A stretch of 64,000 bases of DNA from Salsipaludibacter albus. Its GTDB lineage: Bacteria > Actinomycetota > Nitriliruptoria > Nitriliruptorales > Nitriliruptoraceae. The position numbers and the translations under genes were made by a program. Where the stretch lies: positions 1 through 64,000 of the forward strand of contig NZ_JAHOPH010000002.1 of NCBI RefSeq assembly GCF_019798055.1. Reading direction: 5' to 3'. Shown piece by piece: positions 17,531-25,702 of this stretch (positions are counted from its first letter, which is position 1; each line of letters starts with the position of its first letter). The notes beneath the pieces are model-generated. The model saw only the letters and a list, made by a program, of their open reading frames with translations, did no database searches and was not told the DNA's origin.

Positions 17531-17977
17531 GTGCGCGCACTCGTCCAACGAGTCCATCGTGCCACCGTGACCGTCGACGGCGACCAGGTCGGTCGCATCG
17601 GACCGGGACTCGTGGCGCTCGTCGGGGTGACCCACGACGACACACCGGCCCAGGCCACGAGGCTCGCCGAGAAGATCCACGACCTGCGGGTCTTCCCGGA
17701 CGACGAGGGGCGGATGGACCGCTCGGCGCGCGACGTGGGCGCCGCCGTGCTGGTGGTCAGCCAGTTCACCCTGTACGGCGACACCACCCGTGGCCGGCGG
17801 CCGTCGTGGGTCGCCGCCGCGCGACCCGAGCAGGCCGAGCCGCTCGTCGAGGCCGTCGTCGCGCACCTGCGAGAGCGCGGGTGCGAGGTCGCCACGGGCG
17901 TGTTCCGGGCCGACATGGACGTCGAGCTGGTCAACGACGGGCCGGTCACGCTCCTGCTGGAGGTCGAGGCCACCTGA
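17531..17977 (+). CDS. dtd: D-aminoacyl-tRNA deacylase
   Basis: Removes D-amino acids (and glycine) mischarged on tRNA. The 148-residue protein has the two signature motifs [16 protein letters not shown] and [10 protein letters not shown], whose Gly-cisPro dyad gives chiral proofreading, and the expected [17 protein letters not shown] start. GTG 17531 has AGGAG 7 nt upstream. Divergent from the Nudix gene across 197 bp. Nearby D-amino-acid functions (a Ddl-like gene and an N-succinylamino-acid racemase operon) occur in the same window but are not linked to it in an operon. Confidence 0.95.
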   Translation: MRALVQRVHRATVTVDGDQVGRIGPGLVALVGVTHDDTPAQATRLAEKIHDLRVFPDDEGRMDRSARDVGAAVLVVSQFTLYGDTTRGRRPSWVAAARPEQAEPLVEAVVAHLRERGCEVATGVFRADMDVELVNDGPVTLLLEVEAT

Positions 17978-18111
17978 TCGACCTGCGCCGAGCCACGCCC
18001 GACCATGCTGGACCTTCCTGCGGGATCACCGACGACGCCGGGTGGACCCGGCCGGGGACAGCGTCTCCCCCACGCCTGAGAACACGGTGAGACCCCCTCG
18101 GGGGTCGGGGG

Positions 18112-18162
18112 TTGACGGACCCGTCCAAGAGCGACACACTGATTGTGAAGTTCTTCACAATC
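18112..18162 (+). promoter_or_regulatory. NADH dehydrogenase promoter with Rex operator
   Basis: A TTGACG -35 box (18112-18117) is followed after 17 bp by CACACT (18135-18140). Directly adjoining is a perfect inverted repeat at 18141-18162 with 10-bp arms and a 2-bp centre. Its core is TTGTGAA-N4-TTCACAA, the classical binding site of the NADH-sensing repressor Rex. Position over the expected transcription start means Rex would block the promoter at low NADH and release it when NADH accumulates. No rex gene is in the window. Confidence 0.8.
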
Positions 18163-18182
18163 GACTCCCGAGTGGCACCCGC

Positions 18183-19574
18183 ATGACGCGCTCCCCGATC
18201 GACGCGGCTCCCGGCAGCCCGCCCCACGTCGTGGTGGTGGGGGGAGGCTTCGGCGGACTCGCCCTGGGCGTCGCGCTCCGCCGGGCCGTCTCGCGTGGGG
18301 AGCTGGCCGTCACCCTGGTGGACCGCCACAACCACCACACGTTCCAGCCGCTGCTCTACCAGGTCGCCACCTCCGGGCTCCAACCCCAGGACATCGGCCG
18401 CCCCCTGCGCCCGATCCTGGGTCGGAGGAAGCGGATGTGGCGCCGGGAAGCGGGCCCCGGCATCACCGTGCGCCTCGGCGAGGTGACCGACGTGGACCGG
18501 GACGCCCGGCAGCTCCACCTCGACGACGGCTCGCGACTGGACTACGACCGGCTCGTCGTGGCTGCCGGCGCGATCACCAGCGACTTCGACCTGCCCGGCG
18601 TGGCCGAGCACGGCTTCGGGCTCAAGACGATCCCCGACGCGCTGGCCCTGCGCGACCACGTCCTGCGGTGCTTCGAGGAGGCCGGCGCGCATCCGTCGCG
18701 CGTGGACGACGGGCTGCTCACCTTCGTCGTGGCCGGCGGCGGACCCACCGGCGTCGAGGTCGCCGGGGCACTGTCCGAGCTGGTCGACCACGTCCTGCGT
18801 CGTGACCACCCCGAGCTGGACGTCGATCGCGCTCGCATCGTGCTGCTCGAACCGACCGAGCGCCTGCTGGGCGCCTTCGACCCGTCGTCGAGCGAGCGTG
18901 CACGGGCCGGGCTGGAGGCCAAGGGCGTGGACGTGCGGCTCGGCCGTGGGCTGGCACGCGCCCACCCCGACCGGGTCGAGCTGGACGACGGGACGTCGCT
19001 GGCCACCGCCACGCTGGTCTGGGTGGCCGGCGTGGCGCCCTCTCCCCTGGCGGGCCGGCTCACCGACGACCTCGACCGGGGCCGGGTCCCGGTCGACGCG
19101 CACCTGCGGATGCCGGACGATCCCGCCGTGTTCGTGATCGGCGACATGGCCGGCGCCCACGACGACGACGGCCAGTTGCTGCCGCAGCTGGCACCGGTCG
19201 CGATGCAGCAGGGACGCCACGTCGCCGACGAGCTGCTGGCCGAGTTGTGCGGCGAGGACGACCCCGGGGCGTTCTCCTACACCGACAAGGGCATCATGGC
19301 CACCATCGGCCGCAACCGCGCCGTGGCCGAGCTGCCCGGCGGGATCCGGTTCGGCGGGTGGCCCGCCTGGATCGCCTGGCTGGGACTGCACCTCGCCTTC
19401 CTGGTGGGCTTCCGCAACCGCACGGCCGTCGCCGCGTCGTGGGTGCACAACTACCTGACCTATGATCGCGCCGCCCGCCTGATCCTCCACGGCGACGCGC
19501 CCGGCCTGGACCACGAACGGCTCGGCGGCGACCACCGGCTCGGCCGAGACCGACTCGACGGTCCCGGCGACTGA
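18183..19574 (+). CDS. ndh: Type II NADH dehydrogenase
   Basis: 463-residue single-subunit flavoprotein that passes electrons from NADH to quinone at the inner face of the membrane without pumping protons. FAD-binding VVVGGGFGGLALG near the N-terminus, NAD-binding FVVAGGGPTGVEVAGAL in the middle, the second FAD motif VFVIGDMAG, and the NDH-2 C-terminal signature KGIMATIGRNRAVAEL are all present; a hydrophobic amphipathic region (WIAWLGLHLAFLVGF) would anchor it. ATG 18183 starts 20 bp after a Rex operator, linking expression to the NADH/NAD+ ratio. Confidence 0.92.
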   Translation: MTRSPIDAAPGSPPHVVVVGGGFGGLALGVALRRAVSRGELAVTLVDRHNHHTFQPLLYQVATSGLQPQDIGRPLRPILGRRKRMWRREAGPGITVRLGEVTDVDRDARQLHLDDGSRLDYDRLVVAAGAITSDFDLPGVAEHGFGLKTIPDALALRDHVLRCFEEAGAHPSRVDDGLLTFVVAGGGPTGVEVAGALSELVDHVLRRDHPELDVDRARIVLLEPTERLLGAFDPSSSERARAGLEAKGVDVRLGRGLARAHPDRVELDDGTSLATATLVWVAGVAPSPLAGRLTDDLDRGRVPVDAHLRMPDDPAVFVIGDMAGAHDDDGQLLPQLAPVAMQQGRHVADELLAELCGEDDPGAFSYTDKGIMATIGRNRAVAELPGGIRFGGWPAWIAWLGLHLAFLVGFRNRTAVAASWVHNYLTYDRAARLILHGDAPGLDHERLGGDHRLGRDRLDGPGD

Positions 19575-19734
19575 CCGCCGCGGGAATGTCGGTCAGGGGG
19601 CCGGTCGTTGACCAGGGTGACGTCTGCCCGATCATCTCCCCCGTGGCCGCCGCGTCGACCACGGCCGCACCCACGTCCCGGACGTCCCGCCACGCTCACC
19701 GAACATTCGCCCCACACTCCCAGGATCCCGCGAC

Positions 19735-20685
19735 ATGAGCACCACCACGACCCGCGACGTCGTCATCATCGGTTCCGGCCCGGCCGGGCTGACCGCGGCG
19801 ACCTACGCCGCCCGCGCCAACCTCGAGCCGCTCGTCATCGAGGGCGTGACCGCCGGTGGCCCCACCGGTGGCCAGCTCACCCTCACCACCGACGTCGAGA
19901 ACTACCCCGGCTTCCCCGAGGGGATCATGGGGCCCGACCTCGTCGCCGGCATGCGGGCGCAGGCCGAGCGGTTCGGGACGGCCTACCTCACCGACGACGT
20001 GGTCCAGGTCGACCTGTCGTCGCGACCCTTCCGGATCGAGACCTCGTCCAACGGCGACGTCTGGGCCAACACCCTGATCATGGCCACCGGCGCGCGACCC
20101 CGTCGCCTCGAGGTCCCCGGCGAGGACGAGCTGTGGGGCGGGGGCGTGTCCGCCTGCGCCACCTGCGACGGCTTCTTCTTCCGTGACAAGGAGGTCGTGG
20201 TCGTCGGGGGCGGTGACTCCGCGATGGAGGAGGCCACCTTCCTGACCAAGTTCGCCTCCAGGGTGACCATCGTCCATCGCCGTGAGGAGTTGCGGGCCTC
20301 CAAGATCATGCAGGAGCGGGCATTCAAGGACGACAAGGTCGAGTTCGTCTGGAACGCCACGATCGACGCCGTCCACGGCACCGACGGCGTGGTCAGCGGC
20401 GTCACCCTGCGTGACACCGTGACCGACGAGACCACCGAGTTCGCCACCGACGGCGTGTTCCTGGCCATCGGCCACATCCCCAACACCCGCCTGGTCGCCG
20501 ACGTGCTCGAGACCGACGAGGACGGCTACCTCGTGGTCGAGCAGCCGTACACCACCACCAACGTCGACGGCGTGTTCGCCGCCGGCGACGTGTCCGACCA
20601 CGTCTACCGCCAGGCCGTCACCGCGGCGGGCATGGGCTGCAAGGCCGCGATCGACGCCGAACGCTTCCTCGCCGCCAACGCCTGA
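19735..20685 (+). CDS. trxB: Thioredoxin reductase
   Basis: Reduces thioredoxin with NADPH. 316 residues with FAD-binding VVIIGSGPAGLTAATYAAR, the redox-active Cys141-Ala-Thr-Cys144, the NADPH loop VVVVGGGDSAMEEA and the C-terminal GVFAAGDVSDHVYRQAVTAAGMG signature. It precedes trxA by 164 bp on the same strand, the usual pairing in actinobacteria near the origin. AGGAT 9 nt before ATG 19735 is a plausible ribosome-binding site. Confidence 0.97.
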   Translation: MSTTTTRDVVIIGSGPAGLTAATYAARANLEPLVIEGVTAGGPTGGQLTLTTDVENYPGFPEGIMGPDLVAGMRAQAERFGTAYLTDDVVQVDLSSRPFRIETSSNGDVWANTLIMATGARPRRLEVPGEDELWGGGVSACATCDGFFFRDKEVVVVGGGDSAMEEATFLTKFASRVTIVHRREELRASKIMQERAFKDDKVEFVWNATIDAVHGTDGVVSGVTLRDTVTDETTEFATDGVFLAIGHIPNTRLVADVLETDEDGYLVVEQPYTTTNVDGVFAAGDVSDHVYRQAVTAAGMGCKAAIDAERFLAANA

Positions 20686-20849
20686 CCACCGGACCAGCGG
20701 ACCGCCGGAGGACCCGGGCGGACTTCGTCCGGTTGTCCCGAACGACCACCGACACCGTCGCCCCGCCGGCATACCGTCACCGACCGACCAGCACCCACCG
20801 GACCGCCGCCCACGGCGCCCGACATCACCATCCGAGAAAGGTTGCGCGC

Positions 20850-21167
20850 ATGGCCGCCACCGCCATCACCGACGAGCAGTTCCAGACCGAGGTCCTCGAG
20901 GCCGACCAGCCCGTGCTCATCGACTTCTGGGCCGAGTGGTGCAGCCCGTGCCGCAAGGTCAGCCCGATCGTGGACGAGCTCAGCGACGAGCTGGACGGCC
21001 TCAAGGTCGTCAAGATGGACATCGATGCCCACCCCGAGGCCGCCCGCAACTACGGCGTGATGTCGATCCCCACCCTGCTGGTCTTCAAGGGTGGCGAACA
21101 GGTCGCCCGGATCGTGGGCGCCAAGCCCAAGGCCGCACTGCGCTCCGAGATCGACCCGCACCTGTAG
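20850..21167 (+). CDS. trxA: Thioredoxin with WCSPC active site
   Basis: 105-residue general disulfide reductase. The active site reads Trp30-Cys31-Ser32-Pro33-Cys34 instead of the usual WCGPC; the Gly to Ser change is expected to alter redox potential modestly but keeps both cysteines. The cis-proline loop SIPTLLVFKGGE is intact. ATG 20850 follows an AGAAAGG ribosome-binding site and is the correct start because upstream in-frame sequence has no homology. Partner of trxB immediately upstream. Confidence 0.95.
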   Translation: MAATAITDEQFQTEVLEADQPVLIDFWAEWCSPCRKVSPIVDELSDELDGLKVVKMDIDAHPEAARNYGVMSIPTLLVFKGGEQVARIVGAKPKAALRSEIDPHL

Positions 21168-21182
21168 GTCCTGCCCACACGT

Positions 21183-21211
21183 GACGACCCCGGCCACCGG
21201 TCGGGGTCGTC
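21183..21211 (+). terminator. Probable terminator after trxA
   Basis: GACGACCCCG (21183-21192) and CGGGGTCGTC (21202-21211) form a perfect 10-bp stem with a 9-nt loop, starting 15 bp after the trxA stop. There is no U-run, as is common in high-GC actinobacteria. Confidence 0.65.
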
Positions 21212-21248
21212 GTTCGCATCCGGCCGGACCGACCACCAGCCCGCGGAA

Positions 21249-21254
21249 TAGTCT
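21249..21254 (+). promoter_or_regulatory. Probable -10 box of leaderless cwlM promoter
   Basis: TAGTCT lies 8 nt before ATG 21263, with no Shine-Dalgarno sequence and directly after the trxA terminator, consistent with an independent leaderless transcript for the CwlM-like gene. Confidence 0.4.
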
Positions 21255-21262
21255 CGGAACCG

Positions 21263-22378
21263 ATGGAACCCCTCTACCGCCACGGCGACTCCGGCCCGGA
21301 GGTCCGCGACGTCCAGCGACGTCTCGTGGACCTCGGCCACGACGTGGACGACACCCCCGGCCGGTTCGGCGATGCCACCGCGCGGGCCGTCCGCGGCTTC
21401 CAGCAGGAGCGTGGCCTGATCGCCGACGGCATCGTCGGGCCCGACACGTGGCGGACGCTGGTCGAGGCCGCCTGGAAGCTCGGCGACCGGGTCCTGTACC
21501 AGACCCGCCCGACCATGCGTGGCGACGACGTCCGCGACCTGCAGGACCGGCTCGACCGCATCGGCCTGGAGGTCGGGGGTCCCGACGGCATCCTGGGACC
21601 CGAGACCACGGCGGCGGTCGTGGAGTTCCAGTTGATGCAGGGACTGAAGGCCGACGGCCAGGCGGGGGCGCTGACGATCGACGCCCTGCACCGGGTCGGC
21701 CGGGACCACCAGTCGATCGCCGCGAGCCAGGTGCTCGAGCGCCACCGACTCGGCCGCCGACGTCACCTGCGGTCCCTGTCGGGGAGCTGCATCGTCATCG
21801 ACCCCGGCGGCCGGCCGGGAGCCGGCACCCACGACAGTCCCGACGGCGTCCCCGACCACGAGATCACCTGGGCGATCGCCAGCCGCCTGCACGGACGCCT
21901 CGGTGCCCTGGGGGCCCGTCCGGTCCTGGCCCGTGGACCCACCAACGACCCCAGCTCGTCGGAGCGCGCCGCCCTCGCCAACCGCGAGGACGCCGACGTG
22001 GTCCTGTCCCTGCAGACCAACGGCCTCGACCAGCCCGCGGCGCACGGCGTTGCGGCGTACTACTTCGGCTCCGGCGACACCGTGTCGGTCCCCGGACGCG
22101 AGCTCGCCGACCGGATGGTGGCCACCGTCGCCGAGGCAACGGGGACCCTCAACTGCCGTGCCCACGCGTCCACCTCCACCCTCCTGCGCGAGACCCGCGC
22201 GGTCGCCGTGACCGTCGAGCTGGGCTTCCTCACCCACCCCGACGAGGGCCGGGCCCTGGCCGACGCCGCCCACCAGGCACACCTGGTCGAGGCGCTGCTG
22301 ACGGGCGTGCGTGGGTGGCTCCTGGAGCAACCGGGCAACGACGAGGCCCGGACGACGCAGGCCGCCCCAGAGGCCTGA
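21263..22378 (+). CDS. cwlM: CwlM-like protein: two peptidoglycan-binding domains and an inactive-looking amidase domain
   Basis: 371 residues, no signal peptide. Two PG_binding_1 repeats (about 5-68 and 82-145, each with a GxxG-xxT(W/A)xxVxxFQ pattern) precede an Amidase_3 domain (about 176-355). Of the zinc ligands expected for amidase_3, the histidine of DPGHGG is replaced (IDPGGRPG, 179-186) and that of SIHxN is glutamine (SLQTN, Gln251); Glu200 and Glu319 remain. This agrees with mycobacterial CwlM, a cytoplasmic non-enzyme that activates MurA when phosphorylated. The threonine pair close to the C-terminus (ARTTQAAPEA) could be the phosphosite by analogy. Position after trxBA matches the mycobacterial order. 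Confidence 0.85.
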   Translation: MEPLYRHGDSGPEVRDVQRRLVDLGHDVDDTPGRFGDATARAVRGFQQERGLIADGIVGPDTWRTLVEAAWKLGDRVLYQTRPTMRGDDVRDLQDRLDRIGLEVGGPDGILGPETTAAVVEFQLMQGLKADGQAGALTIDALHRVGRDHQSIAASQVLERHRLGRRRHLRSLSGSCIVIDPGGRPGAGTHDSPDGVPDHEITWAIASRLHGRLGALGARPVLARGPTNDPSSSERAALANREDADVVLSLQTNGLDQPAAHGVAAYYFGSGDTVSVPGRELADRMVATVAEATGTLNCRAHASTSTLLRETRAVAVTVELGFLTHPDEGRALADAAHQAHLVEALLTGVRGWLLEQPGNDEARTTQAAPEA

Positions 22379-22411
22379 AGAGGGGCCCTGACGAGGTGGC
22401 CGGGCCGGACG

Positions 22412-23065
22412 TCAGCGGGTGTCGATCCGACCCCGGGACTCGACGGCCGGGCGGGGTGCGGTGGCACGACGCGGCAACCGGTCACGGACCTCCTCGACGG
22501 CCTGCTCGAGGCTGTCGGCCCATCGCACGGTGCGGGCGACCTCGAGGTGCAGCAGCGGATACCGCGGGTGCTCCCGCGCCACCTGGAAGCCCTCGTGCAG
22601 CAACCACGTGATGGGCAGCAGGCAGGTGTCCGGGCGCCAGCGACGATCGGCGTGGGCCTGGACCTCGCCGTGGCCACGCTCGATGGCCGCCCTCACGGCC
22701 TCGCGGACCAGCAGCCGGCCGATCCCGTTGGTCCGGTGGGCCGGATCGACCCACATGGTGGTCAGCACCAGGGCATCGTGGTCGGTGGGCGGGACCGGTG
22801 GCCGGCGCGTGGCGAGCTCACCGGCGGGGGCGAACTCCACGAACCCGACCGGCTGGCCGTCGACCAGGACCGCACGGCCCGCCGGGGTGCCGGCGTGCAG
22901 CAGCGCGGTCGTCCAGGCCTGCTTGCGGACCCGCGCGGCCTCGGCCCCGTCGTCGTCGCGCTCGGCCGGCCCGGGCTCACCGAACTGCCAGAACAGGCAG
23001 CCGCGGCACGGCACGTCCAGGCGCTCCCAGACGTCACCGGTCAGGTGGACCACGCGGCGGCTCAT
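22412..23065 (-). CDS. GNAT-fold N-acetyltransferase
   Basis: 217 residues. The acetyl-CoA-binding core is seen in VLTTMWVDPAHRTNGIGRLLVREAVRAA, with the R/Q-x-x-G-x-G/A loop as RTNGIG, after a VGFVEFAPAGEL strand. The N-terminal part (RLDVPCRGCLFWQFGEPG) has two cysteines typical of an actinobacterial subgroup encoded beside cwlM and parB (similar position to Rv3916c). The acceptor is unknown. ATG 23065 overlaps the stop of the small upstream gene by 4 bp. Convergent with cwlM, 33 bp apart. Confidence 0.8.
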   Translation of the reverse strand: MSRRVVHLTGDVWERLDVPCRGCLFWQFGEPGPAERDDDGAEAARVRKQAWTTALLHAGTPAGRAVLVDGQPVGFVEFAPAGELATRRPPVPPTDHDALVLTTMWVDPAHRTNGIGRLLVREAVRAAIERGHGEVQAHADRRWRPDTCLLPITWLLHEGFQVAREHPRYPLLHLEVARTVRWADSLEQAVEEVRDRLPRRATAPRPAVESRGRIDTR

Positions 23066-23313
23066 CGGCGCGTGTCCCGGCCCCACGATCCGCGCAGGTC
23101 GTCGGGCGTCCCACGGGCCTCGTCCAGCCCACGCGCGAGGCGATGGACCGCACCGGCGACGACCCCGACGGCGATGCCGGTGACGGCGCGGCGCCACCCT
23201 CCCGGCGCCACGACGCGCCCACCCGGCGTGCGGATCGGCTCCGGGTTGGTGATCGGGTCCGGATCCGTGTGGGGCGCATCCGCGGCGTCCGCCCCGGTGA
23301 CGGCCTCGGTCAT
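23062..23313 (-). CDS. Small hypothetical protein coupled to the GNAT gene
   Basis: 83 residues from ATG 23313 with a GGAGGAG ribosome-binding site 5 nt upstream; its stop overlaps the GNAT start (ATGA). It has a Pro/Asp/Thr-rich N-terminus, one weakly hydrophobic stretch (AVTGIAVGVVAGAVHRLARGL) that may be a membrane-associated helix, and a charged tail. I do not recognise a family. Good codon bias and the coupling support expression. Confidence 0.6.
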   Translation of the reverse strand: MTEAVTGADAADAPHTDPDPITNPEPIRTPGGRVVAPGGWRRAVTGIAVGVVAGAVHRLARGLDEARGTPDDLRGSWGRDTRR

Positions 23314-23450
23314 CACTGCTCCTCCCCACGTCCTCGCGTCGACGGTACTCCCCGGGGCACGCGGGCTCGACCGGCGTCCGCGTCCCGTGGCCGGTGGACG
23401 GCACGCGCGGGCAGTACGGTTGGGGCACTCGCACCCCGGAACTCGTCGCC

Positions 23451-24743
23451 ATGCGCCTCGACACCGACCCCTACCTGCAGCACTACGCCGACCGTGTCGG
23501 TGGCCTGTCCGCGTCGGCGATCCGGGCCCTGTTCGCGGTCGCGTCCCGGCCCGAGGTGGTCTCGTTCGCCGGCGGGATGCCGTTCACGGCCGCGCTGGAC
23601 TTCGATGCCGTCACCGACGTCGTCGCCCAGGTGCTGGCCGAGCAGGGACCCACCGCGCTGCAGTACGGGATCGGGCAGGGGCGACCGGAACTGCGTGAGC
23701 AGCTGGTCGAGGTGATGGCCCACGAGGGGATCCCGGCCCATCCCGACGACCTCGTCGTCACGGCCGGTGGCCAGCAGGCGCTCGAACTGACGGCGACCTG
23801 CTTCGTGGACCCCGGGGACATCGTCCTGGCGGAGGGCCCGACCTACGTGGGGGGCCTCGGTGCGCTGACCAGCCTGCAGGCCGACGTCCGCCACGTCCCG
23901 ATGGACGCCGACGGCATGCAGGTCGACGTGCTGGCGGACCGGCTCGACGAGCTTGCCGCGCAGGGCCGTCGGGCCAAGTACGTCTACACCATCCCCAACC
24001 ACCAGAACCCCGCCGGCGTGTCCCTGTCGCTGCCCCGCCGCCACCGGCTGGTCGAGCTCGCCGAGCAGCACGACCTGGTGATCCTGGAGGACAACCCCTA
24101 CGGCCTGATCGACTTCGAGGGCGAGGTCCGCACCAGCCTGCGCGAGCTCGCACCCGAGCGGGTCGTGTACGTGTCGACCATGTCCAAGACCTTCGCGCCG
24201 GGGGTCAGGACCGGGTGGGTCGCCGCACCGGCGCCGATCCGCGACAAGCTCGTGCTGCTCCGCGAGGCCGCGGACCTGTGCCCCGCCCACTTCACCCAGA
24301 TGGTCGTCGAACGCTGGTTGCTCACCCAGCCGTGGACCGACCAGATCGAGACGTTCCGCAAGACCTACCGCCACCGCGCCGAGGTCATGCTGGACGCGCT
24401 CGCCGCCCACATGCCCGACGGGGTCACCTGGAACGCGCCCACGGGCGGGCTGTTCGTCTGGGTGTCGGTCGGCGCCGAACTCGACACCGCCGACCTGCTC
24501 GCCAAGGCCATCCAGCAGCGCGTGGCCTACGTGCCCGGTGACGGCTTCTTCGCCGACGGATCCGGGCGGCACCACATGCGACTGAACTACTCGTACCCGT
24601 CCCCGGAACGGATCGTCGAGGGCATCGAGCGCCTCTCGGCCCTGCTCGTCGACGAGCGTGAGCTGGCCCGGGCGGTGTACGGCACGGCATCGGTGCCCGG
24701 CGATCGCGACGACCCTGCCCGCGCCACCCCGGATCCGGCCTGA
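23451..24743 (+). CDS. PLP-dependent aminotransferase (class I/II, 2-aminoadipate aminotransferase-like)
   Basis: 430 residues of fold type I. The PLP lysine is in STMSKTFAPGVRTGW; YTIPNHQNPAGVSLS and LEDNPYGLIDFEG are cofactor and substrate-binding segments, and the C-terminal arginine is in MRLNYSYPSPE. The pattern fits the LysN/KAT II-like group without a GntR domain; exact substrate unknown. ATG 23451 is chosen; a GTG at 23394 is in frame. TACGGT at 23415-23420 may be its -10 box. It overlaps the D-Ala-D-Ala-ligase-like gene by 1 nt, so both are in one operon. Confidence 0.87.
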   Translation: MRLDTDPYLQHYADRVGGLSASAIRALFAVASRPEVVSFAGGMPFTAALDFDAVTDVVAQVLAEQGPTALQYGIGQGRPELREQLVEVMAHEGIPAHPDDLVVTAGGQQALELTATCFVDPGDIVLAEGPTYVGGLGALTSLQADVRHVPMDADGMQVDVLADRLDELAAQGRRAKYVYTIPNHQNPAGVSLSLPRRHRLVELAEQHDLVILEDNPYGLIDFEGEVRTSLRELAPERVVYVSTMSKTFAPGVRTGWVAAPAPIRDKLVLLREAADLCPAHFTQMVVERWLLTQPWTDQIETFRKTYRHRAEVMLDALAAHMPDGVTWNAPTGGLFVWVSVGAELDTADLLAKAIQQRVAYVPGDGFFADGSGRHHMRLNYSYPSPERIVEGIERLSALLVDERELARAVYGTASVPGDRDDPARATPDPA

Positions 24744-25702
24744 TGCCCGCGCCCCTGCACGTCGCCGTCCTCAACGGGGGCTCGTCGCTCGAGCGCGAGG
24801 TCAGCCTCACGTCCGGTTCCCGGGTCACCGCCGCGCTGGGCGACCTCGGCCACCACGTGACCCGGCTCGACGTCGACGCCCGGCTGGTCACGCGACTGGT
24901 CGACCTCGACGTCGACGTCGCGTTCCTCGCCCTGCACGGCTCCACCGGGGAGGACGGCACGATCCAGTCGCTGCTCGACCTGGTCGGCATCCCCCACACG
25001 GGCCCCGACGCGCTGTCGTCGGCACTGGCGTGGGACAAGCCGGTGGCGCAGGGGCTGTATCGGCGCGCCGGCCTGGCCGTTCCCGACCACGTGGTCCTGT
25101 CACAGGCCGCCTTCCGGGACCTTGGCGCGGCGGCAGCGGTGACCCGGGTCGCCGAGGCCCTCGGCCTGCCGCTGGTCGTCAAGCCCGCGGCCGGGGGCTC
25201 GTCCCTCGGACTGGGGTTCGTCGAGGAGGTGGGGGCACTGCCGGCCGCCATCATGGGCGCGTTCTCGTTCGACGACCGGGTCCTGATCGAGCGCCACGTC
25301 ACCGGGACCGAGCTCGCGGTGACGGTGTTCGACGGCGAGCCCCTCCCCCCGGTCGAGATCAGCCCGCGCGGGGCGCACTACGACTTCTCCGCCCGATACA
25401 CCGCCGGCGCCACCGAGTTCCACGCACCCTCCCGGCTGCCCCGGGACCGCAACGACGCCGCGTGCGAGACCGCCCTGGCGGCCTGTGCGGCCCTCGGGGC
25501 GCGCGACATCGTCCGGGTCGACATGATCCTGGAGGACGACGAGCATCCCACCATCCTCGAGGTCGACACCGGACCGGGACTGACGACCACCTCGCTGGTG
25601 CCACTCGCTGCCCAGGCGGCCGGGGTGGCGTTCGGTGACCTGTGCCAACGACTGCTCGAGCTTGCGCTGGCCGATCCCGACGACGGAGCACCCACCCCAT
25701 GA
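24743..25702 (+). CDS. D-alanine--D-alanine ligase-like ATP-grasp enzyme
   Basis: 319 residues with the Ddl start VAVLNGGSSLEREVSLTSG, HGSTGEDGTIQSLLDLVGIPHTG, the ATP-grasp loop KPAAGGSSLGL and the Mg-binding RVDMIL. The metal/phosphate motif reads EVDTGPGLTTTSLVP, where canonical Ddl has EVNTxPGxT: the Mg-binding Asn is Asp. It would make D-Ala-D-Ala or a related dipeptide for peptidoglycan. The operon context (aminotransferase before, HAD phosphatase-like gene after, 1-nt and 4-bp overlaps) is known near parAB in actinobacteria, usually beside the housekeeping ddl elsewhere, so it may be a second ligase. Confidence 0.83.
   Translation: MPAPLHVAVLNGGSSLEREVSLTSGSRVTAALGDLGHHVTRLDVDARLVTRLVDLDVDVAFLALHGSTGEDGTIQSLLDLVGIPHTGPDALSSALAWDKPVAQGLYRRAGLAVPDHVVLSQAAFRDLGAAAAVTRVAEALGLPLVVKPAAGGSSLGLGFVEEVGALPAAIMGAFSFDDRVLIERHVTGTELAVTVFDGEPLPPVEISPRGAHYDFSARYTAGATEFHAPSRLPRDRNDAACETALAACAALGARDIVRVDMILEDDEHPTILEVDTGPGLTTTSLVPLAAQAAGVAFGDLCQRLLELALADPDDGAPTP

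Noticed and set aside
16780-17570. Possible leaderless plus-strand gene with TACAGT box before ATG 16780
   Set aside because: The frame continues antisense through the Nudix gene with shadow-type composition; only the first 25 codons are outside it.
18091-18106. GACCCCC-TC-GGGGGTC palindrome upstream of ndh
   Set aside because: The loop would be only 2 nt and there is no U-run; more likely part of a GC-rich spacer after dtd.
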